From positions 21,331-85,330 of the forward strand of contig PBAL01000007.1 of the NCBI GenBank assembly GCA_002715965.1: a stretch of DNA of 64,000 nucleotides. The letters are read 5' to 3'. The DNA comes from Verrucomicrobiales bacterium. Its GTDB lineage: Bacteria; Verrucomicrobiota; Verrucomicrobiia; Limisphaerales; JAYPXF01. Each line of letters starts with the position of its first letter. Position 1 is the stretch's first letter. Both the position numbers and the translations under genes were made by a program. Shown in pieces: positions 45,453-53,550 of this stretch. Below the pieces are notes generated by a model, which searched no databases, had not been told where the DNA came from, and was given only the letters and a program-made list of their open reading frames with translations.

Positions 45453-45875
45453 CTAGTTCTTCGCGCGGATCGGCGTCGTAGCAAGCTTGCCCGCCGTCAG
45501 CGAATACAGATGCACCGGGTCATAACCCGCGTCCTCAATCGCCCTGGCCAGCTTGGTGTTGTCCGGCGTTGCGCCTGCCTTGAGTCCGATCATCACCAAC
45601 TGCGTCTTCGCATCAAGATCCACACCTTTGCTGAATTCCTTGCGATCCACAAACTTCAGCTTCGTGACCTTCTTACGAATCCCGATCGCACAGGACGGAC
45701 AACACAGCCCTTTCACGTAAAGGCACAACGCCCCGGGCTTTTCCCCCAGTTTCTTCCGGGCCGCCTCTGAGCGCACTTCTTCACTCGCCTCTTTCAGATC
45801 CTCGGCCACCGCACCAGACGCACTCAGCAAGAGCGCAAGCACACCCACAAACAGCTTCAGGAAATTGACTTTCAT
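45453..45875 (-). CDS. Exported HMA domain protein
   Basis: The 140-residue protein has a signal peptide (MKVNFLKLFVGVLALLLSASGAVA), a charged helix (LKEASEEVRSEAARKKLGEK) and then an HMA-like ferredoxin fold with KGLCCPSCAIGIRKKV: Cys59 and Cys62 form the CxxC, and the preceding Cys58 makes an unusual CCPSC. The C-terminal part AGATPDNTKLARAIEDAGYDP fits the last helix and strand of the fold. A periplasmic Cu/Hg/Zn-binding role is likely. It is directly followed by the outer-membrane barrel gene in the same operon. Confidence 0.8.
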   Translation of the reverse strand: MKVNFLKLFVGVLALLLSASGAVAEDLKEASEEVRSEAARKKLGEKPGALCLYVKGLCCPSCAIGIRKKVTKLKFVDRKEFSKGVDLDAKTQLVMIGLKAGATPDNTKLARAIEDAGYDPVHLYSLTAGKLATTPIRAKN

Positions 45876-45944
45876 GATTCAAAATCTACCACATTCCGAT
45901 GTCATTGACCAGTGTGAACCACTGGCCTGCGTTCCACCGTGCTG

Positions 45945-46129
45945 GATTAAGAGTGGTGGCCATGGCAAGAGATGCTTCAACTGAATCCGTATGTCTTCTC
46001 CCTCACCCTCAATCCTTCTCCTGCTGGGAGAGGGCCGGGTGGGGGAGAAGGCACTGAAAACCGTTTGATCTGACTCCTGTAAGACTCGGGTGCTTATAGA
46101 ATAGTTCTCAGCGGCCACCACTCTTAATC
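45945..46129. mobile_element. MITE-like element with 17-bp perfect terminal inverted repeats
   Basis: GATTAAGAGTGGTGGCC at 45945-45961 is exactly inverted at 46113-46129, enclosing 185 bp in all. No transposase frame fits inside, so this has the shape of a non-autonomous MITE. A second, imperfect palindrome lies within (45995-46050). A target-site duplication is not obvious from the flanks. The right end stops 28 bp before the ABC ATPase remnant, whose 5' part is missing. Confidence 0.75.
45995..46050. repeat. CTTCTCCCTCACCC ... GGGTGGGGGAGAAG palindrome
   Basis: Inside the MITE-like element, CTTCTCCCTCACCC and GGGTGGGGGAGAAG form imperfect long arms around CTGCTGGGAGAGGGCC. This 'CCCTCACCCT...GGGAGAGGGC' sequence is a type of interspersed palindrome seen in many genomes; one copy is present here. 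Confidence 0.55.
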
Positions 46130-46157
46130 AGACACCTTTCCACCGGACCGAGGAGAT

Positions 46158-46607
46158 ATGTCCGAACTTCCCGATGTGAAGGACAAGCTCAATGTGATGG
46201 TACGCGAGCTTTCACTGGGCGAACGAATGAAGATGGAGCTGATTGGCGCGCTGCTTCATCAACCCAAAGTTCTTTTCCTCGACGAACCCATCATCGATCA
46301 CGGCACGATCTTCTTTGATGGACTGCTCGAAGAAGTGACCGACCGGTTTGCCGACTACAAGTTGATCACCATTGATTCCGACAGAGAACAGGATACGTCG
46401 AAGGAATCCTTTTCCAAACACGGCGAAGTCCTCGAGTGCGCGCCGACGCGACTCAAGCTCAAGGTCAAACGCGAGCGCGTCGTTCCTGTGTGCAAGGAAT
46501 TGTTCGACATCGTCAGCATCAAGGACACCTACATCAAGGAAGCACCCATCGAGGACATCATCCGCAAACTCTTCGACCGCAAACAGAATGGCACTCCTGC
46601 TTCGTGA
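46158..46607 (+). pseudogene. ABC-2 type transporter ATPase remnant
   Basis: The 149-codon frame keeps the ABC signature LSLGERMKMELIGALLHQPK and Walker B VLFLDEP, then jumps to IIDHGTIFFDGLLEEVTDRFADYKL. In intact ABC-2 (NatA-like) ATPases, about 70 residues holding the D-loop and the switch His lie between these points. The whole N-terminal half with Walker A is also missing. The rest (PTRLKLKVKRERVVPVCKEL, EAPIEDIIRKLF) matches the usual C-terminal tail. The reading frame is kept across the deletion. An ATG with GAGGAG upstream could still be translated, but the product cannot hydrolyse ATP. It lies next to the MITE-like element. Confidence 0.8.
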
Positions 46608-46678
46608 CTTGGGAAATGCAATGACTGTTCATAACTCTTCATCGACTTCACCGTGACGAAGCGCTTGATTCGGAGTGC

Positions 46679-48946
46679 TTGAACCCCCAACCAAAAGCAT
46701 CGACGTCATCGCGACCGACGCGGACCAAGCGTTTCCTTGCGTTCGCAGTGGTCTCCATCGTCATCGTCTCCTTGTCGTTGGATGTTTCGCTCCGCTTCGT
46801 GCCCCTGCCGGCTGCCCTCTTCCTGCCCGTGCCCGAGAGTGTTCGACTGCTGGATCGCAACGGAGAATTGCTTCGAATGGAACCATCCGCCAACTCGCAA
46901 TTCAGTCGTCGCGTCGATGAAAATAAAATCCCGGCAACCCTGCGAGATGCCACCTTGGCCGCGGAAGACAAACGTTTCTATCGGCATGGGGGGGTGGATT
47001 ACCTCGCCACCAGCCGCGCAGCTGTCGGCTTCATCCGCCACGGAAGAATCATCAGTGGCGGGTCCACGATCAGCCAACAACTGATCAAACTCGCCCAGCC
47101 ACGGCCACGAACGATTCGGACAAAACTCATTGAGGCGGTTCAATCGATGAGGCTGGAGCAGCTGTGGCCGAAAGACCGGATTCTGGCGGAGTATTTGAAC
47201 CGGCTCGACTATGGCAATCGGCAACGAGGATGCGCCAATGCCTCACAATTCTACTTCGGCCGATCGGTATATGAACTCAGTCGCGCGCAGGCCGCTTTGT
47301 TGGCCGGTTTACCCCAGGCCCCTTCCCGCCTTAACCCGCATCGGCACCGCAAGCGCGCACTGAGTCGTCAGCGGTGGGTTCTTGCCAAGATGCATGCGAT
47401 CGGGCGAATGGGATCCGGGCAACTGCAATTCGCGCTGGACGAACCACTGCGCTTCCAACCGCCACATCGTGAGTTCCACGCTCCGCATTTTGTCGCGATG
47501 GCGACACGTGACGGCATCCCTTCCAATGAATTGAATGTGAGGACCACAATGGATCTGCAAGTGCATCGGGAGATTCTGCGGATCTTCTCGACGCGATTGT
47601 CGGAATTGGCCGAACAAAATGTGCAGAACGCGGCCGCCGTGGTCATTCACAATCCAACTGGAGAAGTTCGGGCTTTGGTCGGTTCTGCCAATTACTTCCA
47701 TCCCAACGGCGGACAGATCAACGGAGCATGGACGGCGCGTTCACCGGGCTCTGCGCTGAAACCGATGCTCTATCAACTGGCCTTCGAAAATGGATTCACC
47801 GCGGCGAGCATTCTGGCAGATATTCCCTGCGAATTTCCGACCTCGACCGGCCTCTATCGTCCCGTGAACTACGATCGCCGATTTCACGGACCGGTCAGCG
47901 CGCGTTTTGCGCTGGCAAACTCGTTGAACGTGCCCGCGGTGCGGCTTCTCAATGAACTGGAAACGCAGACATTTCGAAATCGTCTTGAAGCCTTGGGGAT
48001 TGGCACGATGAATCGCCGCACAGATCATTACGGACTGGGCATGGCACTGGGGAATCCCGAAGTTCGTTTGCTTGAACTCGTCAATGCCTACGCCACCTTG
48101 GCACGTCTTGGAACGCACCGTCCGGTCCGGTTCCTTCCCGGGGGAAAACCTGCATCCGAACATCGTTTGCTGGACACCGCGACCTGCTGGCTGGTGGCGG
48201 ACATACTTCAGGACAACACGGCACGCAGTCACTCATTCGGGCTCGACTCACCACTTCGCTTTGAATTCCCCGTGGCCTGCAAGACCGGAACCAGTTCCGA
48301 CTTTCGCGACAATTGGGCCTTTGGCTTCACACCTGAGTTTACTGTGGGCGTGTGGGTGGGGAACCATGACGGAACCGCCTTGCACAACGTATCCGGCATT
48401 ATGGGAGCCGGCCCGGTGATGCACGACTTACTCACTGTCCTGAACCGACGATTCGGGACGAGTTGGTACCCGCGTCCAGCTGATGTGCTTTCCCACAAGA
48501 TCGATCCGCTCACAGGCAAACGATCAATGCGAAATGGAATTGAGGAATGGTTTATCGATGGGACAGTGCCAGAGCGTGAAACTCCAGGTGACCGCACTGA
48601 AGATGGCCGCGCCAAACTTCCAGCGATCTACAAAGAATGGTTTCGCTCGGCAGACAACCACCTCTCCAAAGTCGCCGTCGTTCAGGCGGAAAAGGAAGCC
48701 CCTCGGATTCTATCGCCAATCGCCGGATCGGTGTTCTTTCTCGATCCTGATCTCCCGGAATCAAGCCATGTAATCCCACTGCGCAGCAATCCGACATCAC
48801 TGGTCTGGCACAGCAAATCCCTCCGCTGCGTCCGCAGGAACGGCGAGACGATCGCGCTCATGGAGCCGGGTCGTCATGAATTCACCGCCGTTCATATCGA
48901 CGGAGGACAGATACTCAGGACCTGGATCGAAATCCGTGGGCTTTAG
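46679..48946 (+). CDS. pbpC: Penicillin-binding protein 1C (class A PBP)
   Basis: This 755-residue bifunctional inner-membrane enzyme builds peptidoglycan. An N-terminal anchor (FLAFAVVSIVIVSLSLDV) precedes a GT51 transglycosylase with the catalytic Glu in LAAEDKRFYRHGGVDYL and GGSTISQQL. The transpeptidase has SPGSALKPML (SxxK), SLN in ALANSLNVPAV, and KTGTS near residue 537. The C-terminal BiPBP_C-like domain (APRILSPIAGSVFFLDPDLP) marks the PbpC subgroup. PbpC proteins often pair with an alpha-2-macroglobulin gene, which is not seen here. The start is probably the TTG at 46679, since no ATG lies ahead of the anchor. Confidence 0.93.
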   Translation: MNPQPKASTSSRPTRTKRFLAFAVVSIVIVSLSLDVSLRFVPLPAALFLPVPESVRLLDRNGELLRMEPSANSQFSRRVDENKIPATLRDATLAAEDKRFYRHGGVDYLATSRAAVGFIRHGRIISGGSTISQQLIKLAQPRPRTIRTKLIEAVQSMRLEQLWPKDRILAEYLNRLDYGNRQRGCANASQFYFGRSVYELSRAQAALLAGLPQAPSRLNPHRHRKRALSRQRWVLAKMHAIGRMGSGQLQFALDEPLRFQPPHREFHAPHFVAMATRDGIPSNELNVRTTMDLQVHREILRIFSTRLSELAEQNVQNAAAVVIHNPTGEVRALVGSANYFHPNGGQINGAWTARSPGSALKPMLYQLAFENGFTAASILADIPCEFPTSTGLYRPVNYDRRFHGPVSARFALANSLNVPAVRLLNELETQTFRNRLEALGIGTMNRRTDHYGLGMALGNPEVRLLELVNAYATLARLGTHRPVRFLPGGKPASEHRLLDTATCWLVADILQDNTARSHSFGLDSPLRFEFPVACKTGTSSDFRDNWAFGFTPEFTVGVWVGNHDGTALHNVSGIMGAGPVMHDLLTVLNRRFGTSWYPRPADVLSHKIDPLTGKRSMRNGIEEWFIDGTVPERETPGDRTEDGRAKLPAIYKEWFRSADNHLSKVAVVQAEKEAPRILSPIAGSVFFLDPDLPESSHVIPLRSNPTSLVWHSKSLRCVRRNGETIALMEPGRHEFTAVHIDGGQILRTWIEIRGL

Positions 48947-49051
48947 CAGGTAAACTTGCGCAACTGGCATTACAAAGAAAACAGCCCAATGCCACGCGAC
49001 GTTGGACTGTGAGATGGGTGGAACCGGCGAAACCGGCAAGCGTTCGCTACA

Positions 49052-49603
49052 TCACGCGACAGCTGCGATCACGCGGCCGGCAACTTTGTCTCCGATTTGA
49101 TATTCGGTAAAACAATGCACTCCCTTGGGAAAACCGGCGGAACCTGCAGGGGCGAAAATGCGCGTCCGGATCGTGCCCACAAACTCATCTGAACTCGGCG
49201 CCTTGACAGTGACCGAGTAGTCAGGGCTCGTTCCGACAGTGAAGGTGCTGTTGATTCCGAGCGGTTCGCAGAGCAATGCGATTTTCGTATCCTTCGGCAG
49301 TCCGTCGAAGACGTCCGGTTTATTTGGTTTGGGTCCAGCCGTAAACTTGATGTCGTCCGTGGTGTTCGCAGGGATGGGAAAAACATCAGAGCGGAAGTAG
49401 AGCGGCTTGGTCGTTGAGATCAATTGAATGTTTCGCTGGCCGATATTCGGATTGTCCTCCACGAACGAGTCCCGCTGGCTGGCTTGGGTGAAATTGCTGG
49501 TTGGCAAGTTCCAGCCAGTCGAGCCTTTCGGAATAACCACCGCGATGATGGGGTCTTCCAAAAGAACGGCGTCTTGGTCACGGCGAAACCGTCTGTATCC
49601 CAT
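49052..49603 (-). CDS. Hypothetical beta-rich protein, possibly 5'-truncated
   Basis: The 183-codon frame from ATG 49603 reads as a beta-rich soluble protein (EDPIIAVVIPKGSTGWNLP, NIQLISTTKPLYFRSDVFP, DTKIALLCEPLGINSTFTVG, TIRTRIFAPAGSAGFP) ending GRVIAAVA. I recognise no family. The first 15 residues (GYRRFRRDQDAVLL) look artificial. In another frame the same DNA gives SFINTISEDTWDTDGFAVTK, more like a real protein, which suggests a frameshift near 49570 and a longer original gene. It follows the kinase fragment with only a TAA between the frames. Confidence 0.4.
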   Translation of the reverse strand: MGYRRFRRDQDAVLLEDPIIAVVIPKGSTGWNLPTSNFTQASQRDSFVEDNPNIGQRNIQLISTTKPLYFRSDVFPIPANTTDDIKFTAGPKPNKPDVFDGLPKDTKIALLCEPLGINSTFTVGTSPDYSVTVKAPSSDEFVGTIRTRIFAPAGSAGFPKGVHCFTEYQIGDKVAGRVIAAVA

Positions 49604-49639
49604 GTGTCTTCGGAAATCGTGTTGATGAAGGATGGAGGT

Positions 49640-49921
49640 TTATCTGAGTGCCCGGTGGGGTTTTGATTGCCAGAGGGATGGGGGAGGCTGTTCCACCACT
49701 TGTTTCAGGATCGAGAATATGCTGCTTCCTGAGAATGGATCCGCTCCTGAAAGCAATCGGTAGAGGACGGCGTCCAGTCCATAGATGTCACTTTGTGTAG
49801 TCAAAGGTTCAGCTGATGCCTGCTCCGGGGACATAATGGCGAGCGTTCCCATTGCCGAGACTTCGGCAAATATCATCGCGATGAGCGCGTCATCTCGCCC
49901 GATCCTGGATTTTCTCCCCAT
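49640..49921 (-). pseudogene. Serine/threonine protein kinase fragment
   Basis: The frame contains the kinase activation-loop to subdomain IX region: AMGTLAIMSPEQASAEPLTT, QSDIYGLDAVLYRLLSGADPFSG and KQVVEQPPPSL, equivalent to 'GTPAYMSPEQA...SDIYSLGAVLYELLTGrpPF'. The catalytic loop, DFG and ATP-binding lobe are missing upstream, and the C-lobe is cut. Frame degradation ahead of AMGT is evident. It is a relic of a Pkn-type kinase, abundant in PVC genomes. Confidence 0.75.
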
Positions 49922-50231
49922 GAAGACTTGCCGTCAGAATCGAAGGCTGCGAATGAACGCCCCAACCGGACTTACGCGTCCGAGCAGCACGTTTCCAGAT
50001 TCTGTTTGAGGATCATGGTTCGTCCTCACGTCCCGATCTAACCAATCCATATCAATTCCTTCCGTTGGTGGGGCAATCTGCTGAGAGCCCAATTTCCCAA
50101 TCAAACCCTAGAGGAGTGCCCTCCAGACACGAGCCCGAATTCCGTCACAAGATTCCATCACAAGAACTTTCATTGCCGCCGATAGACGAGATGCAGATTT
50201 CTCTTTGACAGATTCCTGATTCGGGCCATTT
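49922..50231. other. 310-bp spacer, no gene
   Basis: Nothing with coding character is seen here. It lies between the kinase relic and the efflux operon, and should contain the efflux operon promoter close to its right end. Confidence 0.4.
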
Positions 50232-50262
50232 TTCAAACGACCGTTTGAATCATTCGTTTGAA
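50232..50262. promoter_or_regulatory. TetR-type operator before the efflux operon
   Basis: TTCAAACG-AC-CGTTTGAA (50232-50249) is a perfect 8-bp inverted repeat with a 2-bp centre. A third half-site CGTTTGAA follows at 50255-50262, ending 2 bp before the ATG. TetR-family regulators bind such 16-20 bp palindromes next to their own genes, so autorepression of the operon is very likely. The site's position overlaps the ribosome-binding region. Confidence 0.7.
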
Positions 50263-50264
50263 AG

Positions 50265-52364
50265 ATGCCAAAGCCATCTGACACGGATACGAAGACCCTG
50301 ATCCTGGCCGCGGCCGAGCAGGCCTTTGCGGATCTGGGTTTCGACGCGGCTTCGCTCCGGCACATCATTGCTGTGGCGGGGGTGAATCTGGCCGCGGTGC
50401 ATTATCATTTTGGTTCCAAGGAAGCTTTGATCCGCGCGGTGTTCGAACGCCGCATCGGTCCACTCAACGCCGAGCGCCTCGCCATGCTCGACGAAATCGA
50501 GTCAAAAGCTGGAAAGAAGGCTCCCAACTTGGACTCAATCATCCGGGCCTTGATCGAACCCGCCCTCAAGCTGGCGCGGGACAAGCGAAAGGGTGGACCG
50601 GAGGTCATGCGGCTCTTCGGCCGCACGATCGCCGAACCCAGTGAGGAAATGCAGCAGATGTTGCACGAACAGTTCGGGGGCGTTGCGCAGCGCTTCGGCA
50701 CGGCTTTGGCGCGCGCCTGCCCAGATCTCCCTGAAGCCGTTCTCATTTGGCGATTTCATTTCATGATCGGCGCGATGGGCCACGTCATGGCGGATCCGAC
50801 GAAGATGAAGGTTTTCACCGGCGGGAAATGCGATCCCAATGACACGAATGAAGTTGTGCGTCAGATGACCGCCTTCCTAGCCGCGGGGTTTCGTGCGCCT
50901 GCGGATAAACCGACACCCAAGCGAGCCAAGCGTAAGAAGACAAAGGGCTCATCACTCAAAGCTATGGCGGCCGGATTGCTGGCGACCGTCGTGACCGCCT
51001 GCAGCACAACAGCACCGGAGACCACGGTTCGTCCCCCGGTGGAATGGTCTGCCGGTTCACAAAGCGGGGAGGTGAACGATCGTTGGTGGGAATCATTTGG
51101 TGATTCGAATCTCGTTCAATTGGTAGACGAAGCATTGCTCCAGAATCGCGACCTCAAAGCCATGCAGGCCCGGATCGATGCGGCGCGCGAACAGAGTCGT
51201 ATTGCCGGTGCGGATCAGCTTCCGAACATCGATGCCAGTTTCGGATCATCCCGCCAGCAGCAGATTTTTGTTGGTCTGCCAATTCCCGGTGCGGCCGGGC
51301 CGCTGAAGACCCGTTACAACACGCACACCTTCAATCTCATCGCCAATTGGGAACTGGATCTCTGGGGTCGGGTGCGTTCGGCGCGGAAGGCAGCCCTCGC
51401 AGGTTACCTCGCCGCAACCGACGATCTGCGCGGCGCTCAGCTTTCCCTGATTGCGCAGACAGTGCGCGGCTGGATCCGGCTGGTCGAAGCCGAGCAGCAA
51501 CAGAATCTGGCCGCACAGTCCGCAGAACTCTTCGGCAGAACCAGCAGGACCGTTCGCAATCGCTACGAGCGTGGATTGGTATCCCCGCTCGATCTGCGCC
51601 TGGCGGTGAGCAGCGAATCGTCCGCGCGATCGTTGGTCAAACTGCGTGAGGTGGAAGCCAACGACGCGCGCAGGCAATTGGAGGCGCTTCTGGGAAGATA
51701 CCCTGCCGGCAAGATCAAACCGCCATCCAACCTGCCGCCACTGCGCGAACAGATTCCCGCAGGTCTACCCAGCCAACTGCTCGAACGGCGACCCGATCTG
51801 CAGGCGGCCCTGTGGCGTTTGGAATCGGCGACGCGGCGCACTTCAGAGGCGATGGCCAACCGGCTGCCCCGCATCAGTCTCACTGCCAGCGGAGGGAGGA
51901 CCAGCAACGAACTCGACGATCTTCTCGCCCACGATTTTTCGATCTGGTCGATCGCGGCCAACGCTGCGCAGCCGGTTTTCCAAGGCGGACGCCTTCGCTC
52001 GAATGTCCGTCTGAAAGAAGCCCAGGCGCGGGAGGCGCATGAGAATTACGAATCGGCTTTGCTGGCCGCATTCCGCGAGGTGGAAACTTCACTCGGCAAC
52101 GAAACGCTCCTGCGCGAACGCGAGACGGAACAATCAAAAGCCGCCGGGGAGGCCAAAGCCGCGGAAATTCTCGCGGCCAAGCGCTACCAGGCGGGACTCG
52201 AACCGTTTCTCGTTTTGCTCGAAGCCCAGCGTCGATCGCTCGATGCCGAAAGCCAGTTGCTTTCCGTGCAACGGAATCGAATGGAAAATCGCGTAGCCTT
52301 GCACCTGGCGCTCGGTGGCGGTTTCGCCTGGGACGCCGGGAACAAGACTTCCGAAGACCAATGA
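50265..52364 (+). CDS. TetR-family regulator fused to a NodT-type outer-membrane efflux lipoprotein
   Basis: A single 699-residue frame holds two proteins. Residues 1-210 are a TetR/CerR-like repressor: LILAAAEQAFADLGFDAASL and GVNLAAVHYHFGSKEALIRA are the helix-turn-helix, followed by an all-alpha ligand domain. A basic linker (KPTPKRAKRKKTKG) leads to a lipoprotein signal MAAGLLATVVTAC with lipobox Cys246, then two OEP repeats of a TolC/NodT channel (WWESFGDSNLVQLVDEALLQN, LDLWGRVRSARKAALAGYL, SQLLERRPDLQAALWRLE). No stop or frameshift separates them. An internal ATG (50964) could start the channel alone. The stop overlaps the next start (ATGA). Confidence 0.85.
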   Translation: MPKPSDTDTKTLILAAAEQAFADLGFDAASLRHIIAVAGVNLAAVHYHFGSKEALIRAVFERRIGPLNAERLAMLDEIESKAGKKAPNLDSIIRALIEPALKLARDKRKGGPEVMRLFGRTIAEPSEEMQQMLHEQFGGVAQRFGTALARACPDLPEAVLIWRFHFMIGAMGHVMADPTKMKVFTGGKCDPNDTNEVVRQMTAFLAAGFRAPADKPTPKRAKRKKTKGSSLKAMAAGLLATVVTACSTTAPETTVRPPVEWSAGSQSGEVNDRWWESFGDSNLVQLVDEALLQNRDLKAMQARIDAAREQSRIAGADQLPNIDASFGSSRQQQIFVGLPIPGAAGPLKTRYNTHTFNLIANWELDLWGRVRSARKAALAGYLAATDDLRGAQLSLIAQTVRGWIRLVEAEQQQNLAAQSAELFGRTSRTVRNRYERGLVSPLDLRLAVSSESSARSLVKLREVEANDARRQLEALLGRYPAGKIKPPSNLPPLREQIPAGLPSQLLERRPDLQAALWRLESATRRTSEAMANRLPRISLTASGGRTSNELDDLLAHDFSIWSIAANAAQPVFQGGRLRSNVRLKEAQAREAHENYESALLAAFREVETSLGNETLLRERETEQSKAAGEAKAAEILAAKRYQAGLEPFLVLLEAQRRSLDAESQLLSVQRNRMENRVALHLALGGGFAWDAGNKTSEDQ

Positions 52365-53545
52365 GAACACTGCTGCAGATTTTATTTCCCGTGCTGATTC
52401 TCTCCACCTCAGGAGGAATTGCCACCTGGCTGATCAAGAACAAGAAGGAGATCAAACCGCAACCGAGGAAAGAGATCATACCGTTGGTCGAAGTGCGCAA
52501 GATCGAACCAGGGGAGCATCAATTCCGCGTCCACACACAAGGCGAAATCGCGCCGCGGACGCAAATCGAATTGGTCAGCGAAGTTTCCGGCAAGGTGATC
52601 TGGGTCAACGAGACATTTGCCATCGGGGGATTCTTCAAGACCAATGATGTTCTGATAAAGCTTGATCCGAATGACTTCGTGCTGGTTGTCACTCAAGCCG
52701 AAGCAACCTTGGCCAGGGCGAGGGTCGGGCTGAGCCGGGAGGAAGCCGAGGTTCAGGTCGCACGTGAGGAATGGAAGGCGCTTGGCAGCGAGGAAAAGAA
52801 AGCCGATCCGCTCGTCCTGCGCGAACCGCAATTGGCCGGCGCGCGCGCGACCGTGGCTTCGGCGGAGGCCGCGCTTGCAAAGGCCCGATTGGACCTGGCG
52901 CGTTGTGAGATTCGAGCGCCTTATGACGGACGGGTCCGGCAAAAGCATGTCGGTGTCGGGCAGTTCATCAATCGAGGTACTCCGATCGGGCGCGTTTACG
53001 CCGTGGACTTTGTTGAGATCCGCCTGCCGATTCCCCTGGATGAAACGGGCTTCCTCCAACTGCCCAGTGGTCTGGACTCGACTGAAGCAGAACCCATCGT
53101 AGCGCTGGCTGCGAATCTGGGTGGCCGCGAATCCACATGGTCAGGTCGCGTCGTACGGACCGAGGGCGAAATCAACGCGCGCACGAGAATGTTGAACGCG
53201 GTCGCACGAATCGATGATCCGTTTGGACTCCGATCGAAAATACGGAACCCGTTGCCAGTTGGCCTGTTTGTGAAAGCGGAAGTTCTGGGTCGGAAAGAGA
53301 CCGGTGTCTATCGCGTCCCACGATCATCGATTCGAGGCAAGGATCATCTCCTCACTGTCGACAGCGAGGATCGGCTCCGACTGCGCAAGGTGGAGATTCT
53401 TCGCTATCGTGCGGATGATGTATTGCTCCGTTCCGGCCTGGAAGAAGGGGACCGTGTTTGTCTTTCGCTCGTGGATGCACCGGTGGATGGGATGGAGGTT
53501 CGCGTGCGAGATGTTGACCTACGGAGTGTAGAGCAAAGCCGGTAA
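52361..53545 (+). CDS. RND efflux periplasmic adaptor subunit
   Basis: The 394-residue HlyD/AcrA-type membrane fusion protein links the inner-membrane pump to the outer-membrane channel. An N-terminal anchor (LLQILFPVLILSTSGGIATWL) is followed by a barrel-sandwich half (IELVSEVSGKVIWVNETFAIGG), a coiled-coil hairpin (TQAEATLARARVGLSREEAEV ... ASAEAALAKARLDL), the second half (CEIRAPYDGRVRQKHVGVGQF), a beta-barrel and a membrane-proximal domain (GVYRVPRSSI). It begins inside the ATGA of the TetR/channel gene and ends 5 bp before the pump gene, so the three are translated together. Confidence 0.92.
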   Translation: MRTLLQILFPVLILSTSGGIATWLIKNKKEIKPQPRKEIIPLVEVRKIEPGEHQFRVHTQGEIAPRTQIELVSEVSGKVIWVNETFAIGGFFKTNDVLIKLDPNDFVLVVTQAEATLARARVGLSREEAEVQVAREEWKALGSEEKKADPLVLREPQLAGARATVASAEAALAKARLDLARCEIRAPYDGRVRQKHVGVGQFINRGTPIGRVYAVDFVEIRLPIPLDETGFLQLPSGLDSTEAEPIVALAANLGGRESTWSGRVVRTEGEINARTRMLNAVARIDDPFGLRSKIRNPLPVGLFVKAEVLGRKETGVYRVPRSSIRGKDHLLTVDSEDRLRLRKVEILRYRADDVLLRSGLEEGDRVCLSLVDAPVDGMEVRVRDVDLRSVEQSR

Positions 53546-53550
53546 GTGCC

